Source: Eutreptiella sp. 'Long Island Sound 2002'
Taxonomy: Eukaryota; Euglenozoa; Euglenophyceae; Eutreptiales; Eutreptiaceae
NCBI GenBank assembly: GCA_964036045.1
Contig: OZ038388.1
Coordinates: forward strand, 5,611,058-5,675,057
Direction of reading: 5' to 3'
DNA length: 64,000 nt
Translations under genes and position numbers: made by a program
Shown: piece after piece, positions 25,461 through 35,387 of the stretch
Numbering within the stretch: the stretch's first letter is position 1
Layout: each line of letters starts with the position of its first letter
Notes under the pieces: generated by a model
The model's input: only the letters and a program-made list of their open reading frames with translations
Databases searched by the model: none
Told to the model about the DNA's origin: nothing

Positions 25461-25697
25461 CAGGGTCGGTGCTCCTCAGGAGCCAACTTGCTCCTCAGGA
25501 GCAGGGTCGGTGCTCCTCGGGAGCTTTGGCTCCTGAGGAGCCAGGGTCGGTGCTCCTCAGGAGCCCCCTCAGGGTCGGTGCTCCTGAGGAGCCAGGGTCG
25601 GTGCTCCTGAGGAGCATCCCAGGGTCGGAGCTCCTCAGGAGCCAGGGTCGGTGCTCCTCAGGAGCAGGAGCCAGGGGCGGCTCCTGTCAGGAGCGGC
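25449..25697. repeat. Palindromic minisatellite built on GCTCCT(C/G)AGGAGC
   Basis: About ten interspersed copies of the near-perfect palindrome GCTCCT-S-AGGAGC are separated by short spacers, most often cagggtcggt. Each unit can form a hairpin and the array can form many alternative cruciforms. On the plus strand it encodes low-complexity Ser/Arg/Gly/Leu sequence that runs in frame into the gag fragment of element 2. There is no ATG there, only GTG. A single related palindrome at 24,995-25,030 suggests the array grew from the end of the adjacent degenerate repeat. Confidence 0.8.
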
Positions 25698-26063
25698 CAT
25701 CTCCCACCACCCCTTACATGGGCCAGTGGATACGGCGGAGGACTCCCTGGATGGCCTCCAGACGGCCTTCGGGGCCCTGTCGGTCAAGGAAGTGGTCTCT
25801 CAGCCTCAGCCTGTGAAGAGGAAGAGAGAGAACGAGAGCGAGAAGGATGCTGGAGAAGGAGCAGACGAAGGAGAGGAACAAGGGCAAGACCCGACGCATG
25901 ACCGTACCTTCGAAGGCGCACCAAGCGCTTCTGGCCTCCACGCATCACCCTCTCCCATAACCACCACACTCCCAGCCGCAGCAACATCCACTTCCACAAC
26001 CAACCCGCCTATGGCAGAGGGCACAGGCCTTACTGGCATGCCTCCCTACCCCGCCTATGGTAT
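25697..26063 (+). pseudogene. Element 2 gag, 5' fragment
   Basis: This open frame gives a hydrophilic segment. It starts with a short amphipathic stretch, then a Lys/Arg/Glu-rich stretch ending in an acidic E/G/D run, then a Thr/Ser/Pro-rich stretch. It breaks off at the GTAT target site of element 1. The only in-frame ATG is late (about 26,011); upstream the frame opens only from a GTG inside the palindromic minisatellite. The true N-terminus is therefore probably missing. Base composition is more GC-rich than the DNA to its left and matches the rest of element 2. Its frame continues directly into the gag remainder at 42,947. Confidence 0.6.
26060..26063. repeat. Target-site duplication GTAT, left copy
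   Basis: GTAT immediately precedes the TGACGC start of the left LTR. The same four bases follow the CTTCA end of the right LTR at 42,947-42,950. A 4-bp duplication fits an integrase-mediated LTR-element insertion. Confidence 0.85.
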
Positions 26064-27112
26064 TGACGCATTCCCGTGGGGGGCCGGCCACGGGACGCTG
26101 CGGTGGACACGCGCAAGTGAGCAGGCAGGCAAAGCACTACGCTCACAGGGGCATCAATGCGCTCATGTCATGTGACAAAGCGTTTCAGGATCCTTGCCAC
26201 TCTGCAACAAGGGAACGAAAGTATGTACAGCAACACATCAGGATATGTACACATGGGGTTAAGACTGGACTGGGGTAAGGGCATTACAGGACAATAGACA
26301 CTCTATCCCAACTCGTATCCCAATCCCAGGTCCGACCCTCTCAGTGGCTGGTGGGGGCGGGGGCTCAAACACAACCCATGCCCTGCTCAGTCCGGACCCT
26401 GAAACCCTGCCAATAGGGGAGGTGTCCCGCCCAGCCACAGGCGAGTTCCTGGGAACCAAGGAGCTCCAAGGCCAACAGACAGTGGCTCCCTATGCTCCCT
26501 TAACGGCAGGTTCCAACTCCTCTCTGAGCCAGAGATATGGCCCCGCCATTATCCCTCAGGAGTTGGTAGCTGAAAATGGGCTGTTTCAGCCCAAACTGAT
26601 ATTAGCATGAAAAACTCCAAAATTGACCCCTCGTCCGGACCCGCCAGAGGTAGGGACGAGGCAACTGACCCTATGTCCTTCGCATACGAACTCCCTGGAG
26701 CCCTCACCCAACCTGGTTCCCTCTGAGGTCCCGGCATCAGATCACCACGGGTTCGTCACGTGGGGTCATGATTGCCAAAATGGCAAAATCGGCCGTCTCG
26801 GGCGACCGTCCAGGGTAGGAAATCTTGGCGATATTGACGCGCCAAGCCTTGATTCACAACCCTTGATATCCCCTTTGGTCCCATGCCCTGGGTTATCGCT
26901 TGCTGTCACGCCGGCTGCTTACTGTTCACCGAGGGGATGACCACACGGACGGGGCAGAAAGCAACATGCGGTGCAAAGGTGGGGATCGTGGATCGCACCA
27001 AAAGTTGAATAACTCCGGATGAGCCAGAGGAGCAAATACGAAACTCAAGGGCGTTCAACCCTTGGTCATATGCTACAAAATGCGCTCTTCCTTCCTGGCT
27101 AGATCTGGTGCC

Positions 27113-27207
27113 CCATGGAGATATGGTACTTCCAATATGGCATACAATGGCAAAAACAGCGAAATTTGGCCAAAACGGCCCGCACTCATGATTCCATATC
27201 TCCATGG
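27113..27207. repeat. Perfect 14-bp inverted repeat inside the LTR
   Basis: CCATGGAGATATGG at 27,113-27,126 is the exact reverse complement of 27,194-27,207, with a 67-bp loop. It is retained in the other LTR (around 41,149-41,243). It may be an RNA or DNA hairpin in the LTR transcript; its function is unknown. Confidence 0.7.
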
Positions 27208-28809
27208 CCACGGCGAGGATTCTTTCAACCAAAGATGCGATAGACACATGGGACTTAGGTCCCAATATATGCCACTTGCCATCCCTCATGGTCGCCTCTA
27301 GCTATTTTTCCCATTGGAGGGAAAGTGACACACGTATGGGGCAGAATGGCAACATACCCCAAATTGGGTGACTCGCAAATCTCCCATCAAGAGGAGAGGC
27401 CACATGGGGAAACACCCCATTCGATGTGGGCTTATGTGCCCTCTCCGAATTGCCCTTACCCTTGGTCAAGTGGCGCACGCAACCTCGGGGGTGAAATGAG
27501 GGGGAGCAGGAGTTTGTGGCCATTTTGGGCAAAACGGCCAAAATTCACCCAAAAAGTGGTCCCTCCAAATATCGTATCTCCGTATCGCAAGAGAAAGGAG
27601 CCTCGGGCTTTTGCATGGATGCAAACCGAAGCTTTGCTTCCCTTTTGCAACAAGGGTTGAGGTTCAAAGCACAACGAAAGCATTTTTAACACCTCAATCC
27701 TTGAAGCACACTATTTGTGGGAAAAAGTGCATATATCGGCGATATTGGCATGAACATATCCTTGGGACCTTGAGGAGCAAAAATATGAGTAAACACTTTT
27801 GGAGTAGGCCCATAGTAGGTGCTTTCAAACATGCACACTATGGTTAGATTGTCTCCGCCCACTCGTGTCATTAGTGCTTGCATATGAGCGCGTGTGCAAA
27901 GAGGCAATGTGGCACGTGTGCTCACAAGGCGAAGTAATATAAAATAGAAGACAAGGTTGTAAAAATCAACCATGCCATCCACGATGTCCTTCGTGGTCTC
28001 TACTTTACATATTGCCTTGGTTCGAGGCTCAACTCCCCATAGGCTTCGAATACGAGCCTCGGGGGTTTGGCCATTTTGGCCTAATTTTCGACCAAAACTT
28101 GCCCTCTTTTGAAAATAGCGTTTTGGTACGCATTGAATTGCGTGGAGCCATCGTTGAGTTGGCTCGAAAAACGAAAATGGCCTCGGGCTCTTGGTCTTGT
28201 GAGCCTCGTGTTCGGTCATTAACGTTCATGCTCACAAGGCCACAAAGTTAGCGTTTGCGCACGCAAACGACTTGGGTTTGCGAGACCCATAGGCTGCCTA
28301 AAACACCGCCATTGCCCGCTTCCCTAAGCAAGACGATATGCCCGCGTGAAAGGGGCATGGATGAAAGACATAGGGGGGAGACGTAGGGTTCCGTGCGAAC
28401 TCTTGGTCCTTGAGAAGCATGAGTTCGCACGATCGACGGAAAGCCTTGCGCGCTGATTTTCTCGAAAACGCAACGGCGAAAAATTCTGGTGAACACACCA
28501 GATGAAAGTACATTAAATACCCTCTAGATTCAGCCCTTAAGTTCTCTTAGAACCTCACAGGTACTCGAGAAAAGTCAATCACAAAACTCGCCACGGAGAA
28601 GCGACGAAGGCGCGCGGACAGGCGACATCAGGCGGCGATCTCACGACAATTAGAAATCGCGGTAAAAATCGGGTATTTCACCGATTTCTGACCGAAAATC
28701 GATCAAGACAATAAAATCACGGTAATTCTACATCGATTTATTGGTTAGAAATCGGATTCCAGATTTCACGGGTTAGAGAACAGGGATAGCCGGTGTCAAC
28801 GGCTTCCGC

Positions 28810-28891
28810 ACGGGTGTGACGGCTCGCAGGCCTCTGGGCCATGGGCCGTAACGGGTGTGACGGCTCACAGGCCTCCGGGCCATGGGCCATA
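28810..28891. repeat. Two 41-bp tandem direct repeats near the outer end of the U3 side
   Basis: The units begin acgggtgtgacggct and end at gggccgta or gggccata, and they differ at three positions. The pair is also in the right LTR at 42,846-42,927. In element orientation it lies within the first ~100 bp of the LTR, the U3 side, where tandem enhancer repeats are common in LTR elements. Confidence 0.75.
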
Positions 28892-28910
28892 GGTTCTGGG
28901 TACCGCTTCA

Positions 28911-28921
28911 CCCCCCTCCTT
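28911..28921 (-). promoter_or_regulatory. Polypurine tract (plus-strand primer site) of element 1
   Basis: On the minus strand AAGGAGGGGGG directly abuts the TGAAGC start of the 3' LTR. Position and composition are those expected for the RNase-H-resistant primer for second-strand DNA synthesis. It independently confirms the LTR boundary and the orientation of the element. Confidence 0.85.
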
Positions 28922-30401
28922 AGAGCAAACCCTGGGGGGGGCTCGATAACACCCAAGCATGGCAGCGGGTACCCAGGACCATATCCTGAAGGGGGGGTGT
29001 CACATCCTCACTTCAGGCTGATGCGCAGGTTAGGCTCCAAACTCCACAGTAAGATAGGTATGATGCTGTAAAAGCTCGTAGCACATGTATAGTATCAAGT
29101 ATCAAGTCCCGGGTCCTGGCGGCGATTGTTCGGCATCCAAAGGACCCGTTAACCCATACCAGGCGCACCGGGTGCCGGCTGCTACGGTCACCACCACATT
29201 GGCAGTGGCATACACGGCCAACATAGGCGACACACGACGACCGAGGTGGTCCCACAGGTCGAGAGCGACCACAAAGATCCATCAGGCTACCCCAAGCTTC
29301 CCAAGGCCCGCCGACTGGGGAGAGTCCCCACGGGTCCTTCCTCGGGCGCACCATGTCCATATCCATACGACGCGAGTCCAGAGTGATACAGCCGAACTCC
29401 TTAAGGGATCTTAAGGGGGCTCCTCCTTAAGGGATCGGGCATCAAGGCCGTCTTTTCCCTCGCCCTATTACCACGAAGGCCATACATGAGGGAGTCCTCA
29501 TGCAGTGTGGGCGGAGGCGTCGACTCCTCAAACCACCAGTTTCCCAGGCAGACTGACCGAGGTCAGGAGCACCGGAGGCCGCCATCCGACTGCAAGTGCG
29601 TCTGCGAATCGGTAGGCTCACACTGGGACTGACAGTGGCGGACCGCTGGGAGTGTAGTCAGGCAACTGGGCTTCCCGCCTGGCGCCATCAGGATCTCCAC
29701 ACATCACAGCGAATAGGGCAACATTGTATCACGAGCACTCAAACAGTAGAATCTGTACTCCGGTACTGGTCCAGGCTGGACCAGGCTGTAAGAACATGTA
29801 CACGGCGACTCAAGGCGCCTCTGTATTCCGATTCGTGGTGAAAAACAGTCCATCCCTCAGCGATGGGCTGATGACACTTAACATACAGATGCACATATCC
29901 TGGAGGGCAGAAAGACAAGCAATAATCTGGGTAAATGGGCGTGTAAACACGCTCTGGACAGAGCGCCAAACCACGCCACGGTCAGGATAAGGCAATGCAG
30001 GAGGGTGGACAGGAAAACGCCTGAGTTCAGGCCATATATAGTCAGCTGACACACGTCGACTGGTCTGGATTCCGCAAGTGCCATGGAACCAGACCACACA
30101 CCAAAAATCGCAATGCCGATGACAGCGACATCCGTTGCGCAACGTCGTATGGGCTTCAAGGCCCCAAGAGCTCAGAAATATGAAGGTCAGTCGCCCTACC
30201 TGGTTTCCCAAGGATTCAGCAGGGGGGGGGAGTGACGAATAGAAGAAGAGAGGGGCCATCCTCCTCTGGATACAGCAGGGGGGGGTATATGGCCACTCTG
30301 ATGGCAGGTCACCGGAAGATGGAAGAGAGCAAGCAAGTAAGGGACGATCCGTCGACCTCACAAGCGCTCATAACACATCAGGGGAGAGCTCAGGGCGCTG
30401 A
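28922..30401 (-). other. Element 1 3' untranslated region between pol and the 3' LTR
   Basis: About 1.5 kb lies between the pol stop and the polypurine tract. It contains scattered G runs on the plus strand (two cagcaggggggg motifs near 30,218 and 30,271). A 183-codon minus-strand ORF (29,810-30,361) has no recognisable domain. I see no envelope-like gene: there is no signal peptide with transmembrane anchor. Confidence 0.6.
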
Positions 30402-32492
30402 TCAGGCACCCCTGGCTGCAATCGCCCGGGTGAGTGCTGCCAAGTCCGAAACGTGGATCTTGGTCTTGTGCTTGCGGATGTACTCCATGAAGGGAGTATT
30501 GACCCGCGGCACGAATGAGGAGACGGGTTCCCAGGTATCGTGGGACGGCCCATAGCCTCGCCAACGAACCTTGAACTCCAGACCTCCGGCTGCCGAGGCC
30601 TTCGGACGCTGAGCCAGGATCTTCTCGACAGTATAGTCGTCCTGCTCAGCATAGTCATCATCCGAAGCAGCCTCATGTGCGGCATAGCTCAGGGACACAT
30701 GTTGGCCACGGAGGTCGGGTTCCCGCACACGGAGTTGACTCTCGTGGCGCTCCCGGAACTGTCCGTGACCCACCTTGATGCGGTAGGTGTCCTCACCAAT
30801 CCTGCGGACCACCTCGCCGGGTGTGAACCAGGTCTTGGTGCGGTGGGTGCCCATAGGGCGGGGTCTGATCACCCACACCGGGTCTCCCACCCTGAACTTC
30901 TGCGCTGTCGAGCTCGGGGCGGACTTCTGACGCTCAGCATGCTCCTTCTCGAGCTGCTGGCGGATGTCCCGCGCCGTTTGCTCTTGCCGCGCGAAGAATT
31001 CCTTGGCATCCATAGCCATGCCATCACCAGACAAGGGAAGTCCCCTACCCAGGGGGTCCCTGTCGAACAAAATCTGGTGAGGGGACAAACCGCCCGGAGT
31101 GGGGGTGTCATGATGGGCCTTCAGAGCAGGCCACATCTCCTCAAACCAGTTCCGACGTGGACTGGTGATGTGGATCTTGCGCAGCTTCTCGAACAGCTGC
31201 CGTCCAGCCACTTCAGCACGGCCGTTAGACCGGCTGAGATAGGCGACGCTCTTGGCGTGACGTATTCCCATGAGGGAACACATAGCCTTGAACCAGCCAC
31301 CAGTAAACTGGGGCCCTCGGTCACTGCAAATGGTGCGGGGGATGTCAAAGACGGTCAGCCAATGACGAATCATCATGACTGCCACTTCCTTGGCAAGCAA
31401 CCCCTTTTTGCGCGCCGGAACGGCTACTACGTAGCCACTGTGGCGATCCACACAGAGAACCACACAGTCAAAGGTCTCCTTGCCAATGTGCACTTCGGGC
31501 ATGGAGAAGACGTCCATGGCCACGCTCTCCATGGGCTGGTCAGGAACCGGGGTCCATTGGGGTTCCCCCTTGACGTTCCGGTTATCGGGATTGCAGGCCT
31601 GACAGACCGAGCAACCCTTCCTGACCTTCTTGATGGCGGTGTAGAGAACGATATGGTCGATCTTGAACCGACGCTGCATGTCAAGGGCTTGCTTCTTGAC
31701 CCCTGGGTGCAGCATGTGGTGGTGCCAAGCTTCACAAAGCTCGAGCACCCGGGACTCCGGTACTAGCAGCTTACCATTCCGGTAGAGCTTGCCATCTTCC
31801 TCAGTCAGCCCCTTTGGCCACTTCTGCCCGTCGTCAGGGTCCGTTACAGCCCTATACTCGGCCGCAAAGGCCTCAGACTTGGCGTAATCGTCGGTCCAGT
31901 CGTCCTGGAGGCAAGACTCCGGGAAGAGGTGCTTGTCGGACTCAGCTCCCTCAGGGGCGAGTACTCTGACCGCTCTGCTCACCCTCGACGCGAGGGGGGC
32001 ATCCGCAGCCATGACGACGAAGCATTTAGCACCCTCCTCCTCCATCAGGCGCTCCATTTCAATGATCCTCTTGGCTTCAGCGGTCTCAGCCTCATCGCCA
32101 TGGGCAGAGATATCCTGCATGCCCTTGCTGGCGGGATAGGCCCACCTACTGAGACAGTCCGCCACGGTGTTATCCTTTCCAGGAATATAAACAACCGTAA
32201 GGTCGAACTTGGCCAAGGTCTCATGCCATCTTGCCCGTCGGGAGGCGGGACCTGAGGGGGTGTCCACGTGCTCCTTGTGCCACGACTGCAGACTCTGATG
32301 GTCGGTGCAGACGGTGACGGGATGGAGGGCTATGTACCCAGCCCATTTCCTGAGAGCCATGACGATGGCATACGCCTCCTTCTCACGGGGCGTCCACGTC
32401 CGTCTCTGGCCTTCCGCCAGGACTCGGCTCCAGAAAGCCACGGGCACGTGCCTCCCGTCGTCAAGCACTTGCTCCAACACAGCGCCAATGGC
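30402..32492 (-). CDS. pol: Element 1 pol, 3' part: RNase H (most), integrase, chromodomain
   Basis: This is in frame with, and directly downstream of, the TAG at 32,493-32,495; it is the C-terminal 696 codons of pol. Counting from the GTG at 32,480, RNase H motifs are the Glu in PREKEAY (residue ~35), Asp of CTDHQSL (~60) and PGKDNTVAD (~100-108). Integrase follows: a His-rich/CxxC zinc domain (WHHHMLH at ~252, CSVC at ~290-293), then the catalytic triad D323, D387 (in CSDRGPQF) and E423, with exactly 35 residues between the last two. A chromodomain lies at ~614-672, with the aromatic core FKVRWRGY and DTWEP, typical of chromoviruses and thought to steer integration to modified chromatin. 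The frame ends with TGA at 30,402. If the upstream TAG is not read through, this part is not translated. Confidence 0.93.
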   Translation of the reverse strand, partial: AIGAVLEQVLDDGRHVPVAFWSRVLAEGQRRTWTPREKEAYAIVMALRKWAGYIALHPVTVCTDHQSLQSWHKEHVDTPSGPASRRARWHETLAKFDLTVVYIPGKDNTVADCLSRWAYPASKGMQDISAHGDEAETAEAKRIIEMERLMEEEGAKCFVVMAADAPLASRVSRAVRVLAPEGAESDKHLFPESCLQDDWTDDYAKSEAFAAEYRAVTDPDDGQKWPKGLTEEDGKLYRNGKLLVPESRVLELCEAWHHHMLHPGVKKQALDMQRRFKIDHIVLYTAIKKVRKGCSVCQACNPDNRNVKGEPQWTPVPDQPMESVAMDVFSMPEVHIGKETFDCVVLCVDRHSGYVVAVPARKKGLLAKEVAVMMIRHWLTVFDIPRTICSDRGPQFTGGWFKAMCSLMGIRHAKSVAYLSRSNGRAEVAGRQLFEKLRKIHITSPRRNWFEEMWPALKAHHDTPTPGGLSPHQILFDRDPLGRGLPLSGDGMAMDAKEFFARQEQTARDIRQQLEKEHAERQKSAPSSTAQKFRVGDPVWVIRPRPMGTHRTKTWFTPGEVVRRIGEDTYRIKVGHGQFRERHESQLRVREPDLRGQHVSLSYAAHEAASDDDYAEQDDYTVEKILAQRPKASAAGGLEFKVRWRGYGPSHDTWEPVSSFVPRVNTPFMEYIRKHKTKIHVSDLAALTRAIAARGA

Positions 32493-32495
32493 CTA
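32493..32495 (-). other. In-frame amber codon inside the RNase H domain of element 1 pol
   Basis: The frame from 35,384 downward is open until TAG here, and continues open immediately after it. The stop falls directly after the TDASD catalytic motif, at a position usually filled by an aromatic residue in Ty3/gypsy RNase H. A single-base change from a Tyr codon explains it best. Its flank (TAG GCC) differs from the gag stop context (TAG CGG), so I favour an inactivating mutation over programmed readthrough. Confidence 0.8.
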
Positions 32496-35384
32496 GTCGG
32501 AAGCGTCGGTGCGCAGGACGAACCCTCGGTCGGGATCCACGAGGTGCAGACCCACTGCGGATAGCAGCGCCTGCTTCATCCCCTCAAAGGCACGGTCGGA
32601 CTCAGCTGTCCAGACCAGAGCCTTCTTGGACCCCTTCTTGGTCTCCTCTCGGTTGCCCTTGAGCATGGTCGTCATGGGGGCTGCATACGCGGCATACATC
32701 TTGATATACCCCGAGTAGTAGTTGCAGAACCCCAGATACGCCCGTAGCTCAGAGACCGTCTTGGGCTTTTCCCAGTGCTCAATCGCAGCCACCTTGCCAG
32801 GTATGGGCTTCCGCTGCCTGTTCCCGACTACGTGGCCAGCGAAGACCACCTCGCTTACCGCAATGGTGGCCTTGTCACTGCTGCCCGTGAGTTTGTGCCG
32901 AACCAGAAGGTCCAGCACTCGAGTGACGTCCCTTTCATGTGCCTCCAGGAGCTCCTCGTAGCTCATACTGGGGTCCCCGGATGCGATGATCACGTCGTCC
33001 ACGAAGGGGTCCGCACAGTCACGCACCGGCTCCAGCAGGTTCTCCAGCATCCGCTGAAAAGCCGCATTGCCGTTGGTAACGCCCATGGGCATCACCTTCC
33101 ACTGGAGAGGTCCAAGTGGAGTGCTCATGGCTGTGCAGGCACGGGACTCCTCGGCGAGAGGCATCTGATGATAACCATGTTTCAGGTCAATCACCGTGAA
33201 GATCCTCTGCCGGTGTTGTTTTTGCAGCATGTCCTCAATGAGGGGCAGCGTATAGCTGTCGTGCTGCGTTTGGGCGTTCAGGCCGCGGTAGTCGACCACG
33301 AGCCGCCACTCACCGGCAACCTTCTTGGGGACGACGAAGCAGGGAGAGGCCCACTCGGAGTGGCACGGCTCAAGCCAGCCTCTCTGGATGAAGTCACGGA
33401 GGATCTTCTCCATGGCCTCTTTCCTCTCGCCCCTCAGGGCAAACTCCCGGTGCCGATACACACGGGGGTCCTGCTTCAGTCGTATCTTGGCCTCGCCATA
33501 CGGTCCACGCACCGGTGGGGGGAACACAGGTTTTGCGCTGAAGAAGGTCTCGCCGTACTTCTGCTTCAGCCTGGCCCTCAACGCCTGGATCTTGGGGCAG
33601 TCATCGGACTCCGCCTTGGCTTTTCCGGGCACTTGAACCACGGAGCTTACTTGAGGGGTAGCGACCCCGCTCGGCTTCAGCTCAGGCGGTCTTCCCAGGT
33701 GGCCCAAAGGGCCATCTCTGGTCTTGCCTCGGAATAGATCGCCGTAGGTGGGTGGGTTACCCCCGATTGGCTCGTCCTGGCTGGACAGGTGGTCCAGCAC
33801 CCTCTGCACGAAGGTGTTCCCGTCGTAGGAACCAGAGACGATCGAGTCCACTTCCCACCAGGCTCTGTCCTGGCCCTTGCCCTCACGCTGGTTCCCCCAG
33901 TCGTGAAAGGGCTGATCCATATACCCCTGAACCAGATCCCACTCCTCTTCAGTGAGGGGCTCTTCCGATTCCGATTCTTCGATGTCAACAGGGGGAACCG
34001 CAAAGCATTGCCTCCAAGGCTCCGCTATGATGCGGTTGACACACACGAAGTCCGTGGTGTCGGCCTGATCAAGGCCCCCATCCACATAGTGGAATTCCGT
34101 TGGCCATCTCTGGGGTGGCATGGGCTGTCCCTTAGCGTCCTGATAGACACTCTCTCCAGCTGGTAGGACGACCTTGTTCAAGGTCATGTTGGTCAATGAG
34201 GCTACCCAATGTCGGGTACTTTCCTCCTCGGTGCATCCCATGGGAACAACCAGCACTGCCTTGGAGCGGTCCTTGCGAATCTTCGCTATCGCTCTTGGAA
34301 TGTCCCATCGAGGGCAATGGATCCACATCAAGCCCTGATGCGGACCCCAGTGCTTCTTCCACGCGGAGTCCTGTGCGCTCCAGTACTTCTCACATACCCG
34401 AAGATGGGCGGAGGTTCCTGAAGAGAACGCATCCAGGGCAAGATCCGAAGCTCCCAAGTCCGCAACAACTCGGCTCGCCACTTCCGGCCTTACGCCGTAC
34501 TCCTGGTTTGCAGGACCAGTTGGCTCAGTGTCCAGCGCGGCCACTTGGAGCTGATTGCGTTCGGGGTGGATCCATTGGCATTCCAGATGGTGCTCAGGTG
34601 ACGAAAGCCACGAGAGTTGGTCGTCCTGGTACAGGGTCATGGAGGCCTGGGCCGGGAGGACGCCGGAGTCCGTCTCCATCATGAAGTCGTATCCAACGAT
34701 CATGTCCCAGTCCATCTCGGCCTCGTAGAAGCGACCGTGCAGGAGGATTTCCTTGCCGAGGTCTGGGCGGCTCAGCTCACGATGGTTCACGAACTGCAGC
34801 CCAATGGCCGCTTCCTTCGTGCCTCCCACCATGTACTGGCCGTTCGCCACCTTCAGCCTGACAGGTTTCCGACTGTCGGTCGGACACTCTGGTGGAAGTA
34901 GGCCAGCCTTGACCAAGCTGACTTGAGCTCCCGTGTCGACCAACACGTCGAAAACCTTTTCCACTTCCCCGCATAAGGCACGGACCTTAAGATGCAACTG
35001 CCGCTCGCGACCGACACGGCGCACGGCGTGCAAACTCAGGATCTCCGGCCGTTCCAGAAGCTCAACAAGCGACTGGTGCAGGTCGTGGACAATGGGCTCA
35101 GGCTGCCCATCTGCAGCATCCAGCTGCGGTCCGGGTGATCCTCCGATACTCTCGGAAAGATCTTGTAGTACATCAAACACATTCTTGGTCGCGAAGGACG
35201 GACGGGTGCAAGGGTTCGTGCCTTCACTTGCCCTCACCCCGCCTCCGCGACTGGGTGCCGGACCGGGCCTTCCGCCCGCGGCAGTCCCCTTGTGTTTATC
35301 GACTCCCGACTGGGATGGTTCGGCGCTTCCCACGTCACCATCCTGCGACCGCCCTAGCTGGGGCCCTTGGCTGCAGTGGCTCCG
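32493..35384 (-). CDS. pol: Element 1 pol, 5' part: protease, extra Dam/DIRS-like domain, reverse transcriptase
   Basis: The frame continues from gag after the TAG at 35,385. Numbering from the GTG at 35,333, an aspartic protease carries VDTGA at ~132-136. At ~288-395 lies an extra domain (LDAFSS, HCPRW, KAVLVVPMG motifs). It resembles the Dam-methylase-like region of DIRS-type and other protist retroelement polyproteins, here placed between protease and RT. An acidic linker follows (EESESEEPLTEEEW, ~452-465). RT spans ~590-810 with LVVDYRGLN, the FVDD catalytic box (777-780), the VVFAGHVV and LGFCNYYSGYI thumb/connection motifs, and the start of RNase H (TDASD). No ATG begins pol, which fits expression as a Gag-Pol fusion by readthrough. 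The protein stops at the TAG at 32,493. Confidence 0.93.
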   Translation of the reverse strand, partial: RSHCSQGPQLGRSQDGDVGSAEPSQSGVDKHKGTAAGGRPGPAPSRGGGVRASEGTNPCTRPSFATKNVFDVLQDLSESIGGSPGPQLDAADGQPEPIVHDLHQSLVELLERPEILSLHAVRRVGRERQLHLKVRALCGEVEKVFDVLVDTGAQVSLVKAGLLPPECPTDSRKPVRLKVANGQYMVGGTKEAAIGLQFVNHRELSRPDLGKEILLHGRFYEAEMDWDMIVGYDFMMETDSGVLPAQASMTLYQDDQLSWLSSPEHHLECQWIHPERNQLQVAALDTEPTGPANQEYGVRPEVASRVVADLGASDLALDAFSSGTSAHLRVCEKYWSAQDSAWKKHWGPHQGLMWIHCPRWDIPRAIAKIRKDRSKAVLVVPMGCTEEESTRHWVASLTNMTLNKVVLPAGESVYQDAKGQPMPPQRWPTEFHYVDGGLDQADTTDFVCVNRIIAEPWRQCFAVPPVDIEESESEEPLTEEEWDLVQGYMDQPFHDWGNQREGKGQDRAWWEVDSIVSGSYDGNTFVQRVLDHLSSQDEPIGGNPPTYGDLFRGKTRDGPLGHLGRPPELKPSGVATPQVSSVVQVPGKAKAESDDCPKIQALRARLKQKYGETFFSAKPVFPPPVRGPYGEAKIRLKQDPRVYRHREFALRGERKEAMEKILRDFIQRGWLEPCHSEWASPCFVVPKKVAGEWRLVVDYRGLNAQTQHDSYTLPLIEDMLQKQHRQRIFTVIDLKHGYHQMPLAEESRACTAMSTPLGPLQWKVMPMGVTNGNAAFQRMLENLLEPVRDCADPFVDDVIIASGDPSMSYEELLEAHERDVTRVLDLLVRHKLTGSSDKATIAVSEVVFAGHVVGNRQRKPIPGKVAAIEHWEKPKTVSELRAYLGFCNYYSGYIKMYAAYAAPMTTMLKGNREETKKGSKKALVWTAESDRAFEGMKQALLSAVGLHLVDPDRGFVLRTDASD

Positions 35385-35387
35385 CTA
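35385..35387 (-). promoter_or_regulatory. Gag stop TAG in frame with pol: candidate readthrough site (TAG CGG)
   Basis: Gag ends CCC-TAG, and the same frame is open from the next codon (CGG AGC CAC) through all of pol. There is no frameshift, no overlap and no pol ATG. Gag and pol separated by a single in-frame stop is the arrangement used by gammaretroviruses, where suppression makes a fraction of Gag-Pol. Element 2 uses TGA followed by the same CGG triplet. Confidence 0.7.

Larger units (their letters stand above)
26064..28910 (-). repeat. Element 1 LTR, left copy (3' LTR in element orientation)
   Basis: It is nearly identical to 40,101-42,946. On the plus strand it runs from TGACGC to GCTTCA, so the minus strand begins TGAAGC and ends GCGTCA. 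At about 2.85 kb it is long for a Ty3/gypsy LTR. It contains a perfect 14-bp inverted repeat (27,113-27,126 against 27,194-27,207), two adjacent 41-bp direct repeats (28,810-28,850 and 28,851-28,891), and several GGCCAAAA/TTTTGGCC motifs. ORFs of up to 177 codons inside it occur in both copies but show no domain. I regard them as chance. Confidence 0.95.

Noticed and set aside
28050-28085. Dinoflagellate spliced-leader-like sequence (ggccattttggcc)
   Set aside because: Only the short GCCATTTTGGC core is shared. The conserved 5' and 3' parts of the leader are absent, and the motif recurs within the LTR.
27686-28219. 177-codon minus-strand ORF inside the LTR, identical in both LTRs
   Set aside because: Duplication simply follows from LTR identity. 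No domain, no conservation test possible, and the location is LTR.
29810-30361. Envelope-like gene between pol and the 3' LTR of element 1
   Set aside because: The 183-codon ORF shows no signal peptide, membrane anchor or cysteine pattern of an envelope protein.
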